Assembly: GCA_902765035.1 (NCBI GenBank) | Contig: CACWYF010000131.1 | Coordinates: 1-10,271 of the forward strand | Direction of reading: 5' to 3' | Source of the DNA: an uncultured Eubacteriales bacterium | GTDB lineage: Bacteria > Bacillota > Clostridia > Peptostreptococcales > Anaerovoracaceae | DNA length: 10,271 bases | In this document: one piece after another, positions 7,767-10,271 of the stretch | Numbering within the stretch: the first letter of the stretch is position 1 | Layout: every line of letters begins with the position of its first letter | Notes under the pieces: model-generated | The model's database searches: none | What the model was told of the DNA's origin: nothing | What the model saw: only the letters and a program-made list of their open reading frames with translations | Program-made: the position numbers and the translations under genes

Positions 7767-7802
7767 GAATATGCTTTTTTCAAAGTTCGAGGAGAGGGTT
7801 AC

Positions 7803-7958
7803 CTTACCTATACCGTACCAGAGAAAAATTTCCTTACCATGGTGAGAAAAAACTGCTTACCACATGGAGAAAAATCTCCTTACCGTAAAACGAAAAATCT
7901 GCCTACCACAGGTTGAAAAATCTGTTTACCGCGGAAAGAAAAAACTGTTTACCTTACC
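7803..7958 (-). repeat. Right subterminal repeat array of the IS (six 23-bp units, inverted)
   Basis: Cores CTTACC or variants (CCTACC, TTTACC) start at 7833, 7856, 7879, 7902, 7925 and 7948, exactly 23 bp apart. Extra out-of-phase copies occur at 7803 and 7953. Read on the minus strand, each unit is GGTAAG followed by an A/T-rich stretch such as GGAGATTTTTCTC, the same unit as at the left end in opposite orientation. Together with the left array these form the inverted ends of the element. Confidence 0.85.
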
Positions 7959-7975
7959 GGGAAAATTTTGCTTGA

Positions 7976-7982
7976 CATTCAG
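7976..7982 (+). repeat. Possible target-site duplication, right copy
   Basis: CATTCAG here matches 5133-5139 exactly and lies at the outer edge of the right-end array. Its first two bases may belong to the element's CA terminus. Confidence 0.45.
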
Positions 7983-8002
7983 ACAAGACCACCGATGAGA
8001 CG

Positions 8003-9745
8003 GTGTACGATCTGGGCGGCATGGACGCGCTGAACCTTGACGACGTTGTTGACGTTGAGTACCACTCATCAGGAGACAATAAGACGGCGGACAAAGTCAT
8101 TTTGCGTGAACACGTACAGAAGGACCTGACTTTCAGCGGACAGGTAGCTGATGTAACGGATAAGTCAGTCACGGTCACGGGCAAAAGCCTGACGGTATCT
8201 TTTACCATCAATGATGAAACGGAGATCAACGGGGAGCTGAGCAAGGGTGATGAAGTAGATCTCGTATACATGGGAGACCTGAACGAGTATCCGTATGCGT
8301 CGGTCATTAACGTTTCAAAGGAAGCGGACAAGGTTCCTGAGAAGACGACCATCAGCGGAACGGTTACCGAGTTTACTGAAAAGTCCATGCTCGTAGCAAT
8401 CGATTCATCGACATCGTACAGGTTCGAACTTGACAAGGACACCAGTGTCACAGGCGCTGCCAAGTACGTCAGAGTCGGCGACACCGTTACGATCACCTTC
8501 GAGGGCGACGTCAAGAGCACTCCTAAGGCGAGCAACATCGACATTGTCAAGGAGAAATCCGAGAAGATCGAGATCAAGCTTGTCAACGGAACCATTGAGA
8601 CTGTTGCCAAGAACTATGTGACTCTGAATACCGGCAAGCAGGTTTACATAATCCAGACCGGAAAGAATACAAAGTATACTGGCGATAAGCCGGCCAAGGG
8701 CTACAAGTCAGAGATCCAGTACACCGGAACTCTCAGCAGCGGCAAGGCTGAAGCTATCAACATCTACTGCGTAAAGCAGACACCACAGCCGACTGTATAC
8801 AAGGTAACATTCGTTGACGGATTCGGCAAAACGCTCAAGACCGTAAAGGTTGAGAAGGGCAAAGCCGCACCGGCACCTGCCAATCCTCAGCATAAGGGCT
8901 ACAAGTTCAAGGGCTGGGACAAGTCCTTCAACAAGGTAACCAAGGACATGACGGTTACGGCTCTGTGGGAGAAGGAGGCCAAGCCAAAGCCGACTCCGAC
9001 ACCGCAGCCGGAACCAGAACCGGAACCAGAACCGGAACCAACACCTGAACCGGAACCAGAACCATCAGAGCAGACTGCAACAGTCGATGCTGTCATCACA
9101 GAGTGGACCAGCGAAGCAAATCCGAACTCCTTCAAGGTAAAGGTCGATGACGAGACAGAACTCGTACTCAATATCGAGGATGACCTCGACATCCCTAGCG
9201 GATACCTGCCTGCAGTAGACGACAAGGTCAGAGTCACTTACATGGAAAAGAGCATGAAGCTCATCAAGATGGAGCTGCTCGAAAAGGGTAAGAGCGACGA
9301 AGACCAGGACAAGGATAAGGAAGAGGATCCGGATAAGGAAGAGGATAAGGGTCAGCCTGAGGACGAGACTACTCCTGAAGAACAGCCGCAGGAAGAGACC
9401 ACTCCTGAGGAGCAGCCACAGGATGAAACTCAGCCTGAAGAGAAGCAGGAAGAACCAGCTACTGAGCCTGAGCCGGAACCTGAACCGGATGTAATTATCT
9501 CCGGCGAAGGAATCATCGAATCAGGTGATCCGGAAACCAATACCTTTACTGTTACGATCAATGGCACCAGCGTTGAGCTGAACTATGATAAGAACAGCAA
9601 GTATGCAACCGGATACTTCCCGCAGCAGGGCGACAAGGTCAGGATCGAATACAACAAGAGCCAGATGCTCCTGAACGATATTCAGCTGATCGAAAGGCCG
9701 GTACCTGCCGCAGAAGAGGCACCTGCAGAAGAGGCTGCAGAATAG
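8003..9745 (+). CDS. Surface-type repeat protein, N-terminally truncated next to the IS
   Basis: The frame is open from 7976 at the IS edge (HSDKTTDETVYDLGG...), with no signal peptide and no ribosome binding site, so the 5' part of a larger gene is missing; GTG 8003 is only a nominal start. Counting from it, related beta-rich modules of about 70 residues (G-V...T.I.G...GD.V.v.Y.G pattern, reminiscent of DUF5666-type domains) lie at about 41-106, 116-184, 191-262, 359-427 and 499-565. An InlB/Listeria-Bacteroides repeat (VTFVDGFG...YKFKGWDK...VTALW) lies at 266-325. A Pro-Glu repeat (336-354) and an acidic DKEED/PEEQPQ linker (about 428-495) separate modules. There is no LPXTG motif. The family suggests an exported, cell-surface or adhesin-like protein. 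A terminator follows. It is probably not expressed unless a promoter arises from the IS end. Confidence 0.7.
   Translation: MYDLGGMDALNLDDVVDVEYHSSGDNKTADKVILREHVQKDLTFSGQVADVTDKSVTVTGKSLTVSFTINDETEINGELSKGDEVDLVYMGDLNEYPYASVINVSKEADKVPEKTTISGTVTEFTEKSMLVAIDSSTSYRFELDKDTSVTGAAKYVRVGDTVTITFEGDVKSTPKASNIDIVKEKSEKIEIKLVNGTIETVAKNYVTLNTGKQVYIIQTGKNTKYTGDKPAKGYKSEIQYTGTLSSGKAEAINIYCVKQTPQPTVYKVTFVDGFGKTLKTVKVEKGKAAPAPANPQHKGYKFKGWDKSFNKVTKDMTVTALWEKEAKPKPTPTPQPEPEPEPEPEPTPEPEPEPSEQTATVDAVITEWTSEANPNSFKVKVDDETELVLNIEDDLDIPSGYLPAVDDKVRVTYMEKSMKLIKMELLEKGKSDEDQDKDKEEDPDKEEDKGQPEDETTPEEQPQEETTPEEQPQDETQPEEKQEEPATEPEPEPEPDVIISGEGIIESGDPETNTFTVTINGTSVELNYDKNSKYATGYFPQQGDKVRIEYNKSQMLLNDIQLIERPVPAAEEAPAEEAAE
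9008..9064 (+). repeat. Pro-Glu coding repeat
   Basis: The 12-bp unit CCGGAACCAGAA is repeated with small interruptions (one Thr codon), encoding alternating Pro and Glu. Such rigid spacers are typical between domains of cell-surface proteins and are prone to slippage length change. Confidence 0.8.
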
Positions 9746-9755
9746 GAAAGTACAC

Positions 9756-9790
9756 GAGCTCCGTTTCCCATTAAGGGGAACGGAGTTCTT
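9756..9790 (+). terminator. Terminator hairpin after the surface-protein fragment
   Basis: CTCCGTTTCCC (9759-9769) and GGGGAACGGAG (9775-9785) form an 11-bp stem with one G-U and a five-base ATTAA loop. It extends to 14 bp with GAG/TTC on the outside. Only a weak T stretch (TTCTT) follows. Position, ten bases after the stop codon, supports a terminator. Confidence 0.65.
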
Positions 9791-9817
9791 GCTATGTAAT
9801 GTTTATAGGAGTAAAAT
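9789..9817 (+). promoter_or_regulatory. Candidate promoter of alr
   Basis: TTGCTA (9789-9794), a 17-base spacer and TAAAAT (9812-9817, five of six to TATAAT) lie directly after the terminator. The -35 hexamer is the same as in the promoter at 3525. Transcription would start near 9824, giving a leader of about 110 bases before the alr ATG. Confidence 0.45.
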
Positions 9818-9883
9818 TTATGTGTACGTGAAGGCGTGCAGATGCCCTCATTGTGCGGAATTGTAAGGTGGGTGTAAAACGGG

Positions 9884-9913
9884 ACCGGTCATGCGAAGAA
9901 TAGTGCGGCCGGT
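9884..9913 (+). other. Hairpin in the alr leader
   Basis: ACCGGTC (9884-9890) pairs with GGCCGGT (9907-9913), seven base pairs with one G-U and a 16-base loop. It ends nine bases before the AAGGAG site of alr. I recognise no riboswitch family in this leader. Confidence 0.3.
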
Positions 9914-9935
9914 TCAGGATGTAAGGAGATTTGCT

Positions 9936-10271
9936 ATGTATAAGGAAACATTGAGACAGGTATGGGCAGAGATCGATATGTCTGCTTTTGACCATAATGT
10001 CAAGGAAATCAAGCGCCAGATGAAGTGCCCGAACATGATCGGCGTCATCAAGGCTAACGGATACGGACACGGCGCTACTGAATGTGCAAAAGTCCTCAAA
10101 TACAACGGAGTTGATCATTTTGCCGTTGCTACTCTTGAGGAAGGTGTCAACCTCCGTGAGGACGGCATCGAGGGCAGCATCGTAGTTCTCGGCCTGACTC
10201 CGGCAGGCCTGAAAAGGATAAATGAGGGAGCCCTAAAAGAGCAGAAAGGCAGCGCCCTGGAGCAGGCGCTC
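9936..10271 (+). CDS. alr: Alanine racemase, N-terminal part (runs off right edge)
   Basis: Alanine racemase is a pyridoxal-phosphate enzyme that interconverts L- and D-alanine, supplying D-alanine for peptidoglycan. The first 112 codons are present, of roughly 370-390. The family start is clear: RQVWAEIDMSAFDHNVKEIK, then VIKANGYGHG with the cofactor-binding Lys39 (more often KANAYGHG), then FAVATLEEGVNLRE and IVVLGLTP (82-89). The ATG at 9936 has AAGGAG (9923-9928) at good spacing. After residue 89 the sequence (AGLKRINEGALKEQKG...) no longer resembles the expected family stretch, which usually reaches a YDLTPVV-like strand, although the frame stays open to the edge. The gene appears to be transcribed from its own promoter. 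Confidence 0.9.
   Translation, partial: MYKETLRQVWAEIDMSAFDHNVKEIKRQMKCPNMIGVIKANGYGHGATECAKVLKYNGVDHFAVATLEEGVNLREDGIEGSIVVLGLTPAGLKRINEGALKEQKGSALEQAL

Larger units (their letters stand above)
5142..7977 (+). mobile_element. IS21-family insertion sequence, about 2.8 kb
   Basis: The element carries istA and istB with the usual four-base overlap, flanked by non-coding ends rich in inverted short repeats. I place the ends at TG (5142) and CA (7977). The outermost bases TGACTATGCA and, reading inward from the right, TGTCAAGCA are partly alike, and the flanks TTCAGTC and TTCAGAC nearly match. An alternative using the exact repeat CATTCAG gives 5140-7975, also 2,836 bp. The right end carries TTGACA pointing outward, as known for IS21, where such a -35 box helps build a junction promoter in tandem copies. 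Both genes are intact, so the element could be active. It separates two unrelated broken genes. Confidence 0.85.

Noticed and set aside
7954..8610. A 218-codon minus-strand open frame rich in Ser, Thr, Val and Leu
   Set aside because: Its composition is the mirror of the Asp/Lys/Thr/Val-rich surface protein on the other strand, and it crosses the IS end.
9820..9831. Minimal frame ATG-TGT-ACG-TGA with an AGGAG upstream, as a leader before alr
   Set aside because: It overlaps the predicted alr transcription start region, and the upstream AGGAG lies inside the promoter spacer, so it would not be in the transcript.

Overview
The window looks like a chromosomal segment of a Gram-positive anaerobe of the Bacillota, most likely class Clostridia. 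The reasons are AGGAGG-type ribosome binding sites, sigma-A-like promoters with 17-bp spacers, mid-range GC, a short type I dihydroorotase placed directly before carB, and an alanine racemase. A finer placement (for example the Anaerovoracaceae/Family XIII group) is only an impression from protein style.

Layout. Positions 1-3423 are housekeeping genes on the minus strand. In transcription order they are trmO (tRNA t6A37 methyltransferase), thiN (thiamine pyrophosphokinase), a terminator region, a strong promoter, pyrC (dihydroorotase), and the first 208 codons of carB (carbamoyl-phosphate synthase large subunit), which runs off the left edge. pyrC and carB are 12 bp apart and serve de novo pyrimidine synthesis; carA is not in view. 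A divergent intergenic region (3424-3624) carries a possible leaderless promoter for trmO and a plus-strand promoter.

Positions 3625 to about 5140 hold a decayed plus-strand gene for a multi-pass membrane sensor-like protein. I see at least five inactivating lesions: a one-base loss in an A run, an in-frame TAG, an exact 10-bp tandem duplication, a further frameshift near 4975-4990, and a one-base loss in a G run. The gene is then cut by an insertion sequence.

The insertion sequence (about 5142-7977) is an IS21-family element. It has a DDE transposase (istA) and an AAA+ helper (istB) overlapping by ATGA. Its most striking feature is a pair of subterminal arrays: seven units at the left end and six at the right end, in inverted orientation, with an exact 23-bp period. 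The left array contains an 11-bp tandem duplication. A 7-bp word, CATTCAG, occurs at both edges and may mark the target duplication.

To the right of the element lies the C-terminal part of a large exported, surface-type protein. It has about five related beta-rich modules, one InlB/Listeria-Bacteroides repeat, a Pro-Glu repeat and an acidic linker; its N-terminus is missing. A terminator hairpin follows, then a promoter, a short structured leader and the first 112 codons of alanine racemase (alr), which runs off the right edge.

I see no defence system, CRISPR array, phage or clearly new biological system. The points most worth following are the 23-bp repeat arrays and the degraded sensor/IS/surface-protein junction.
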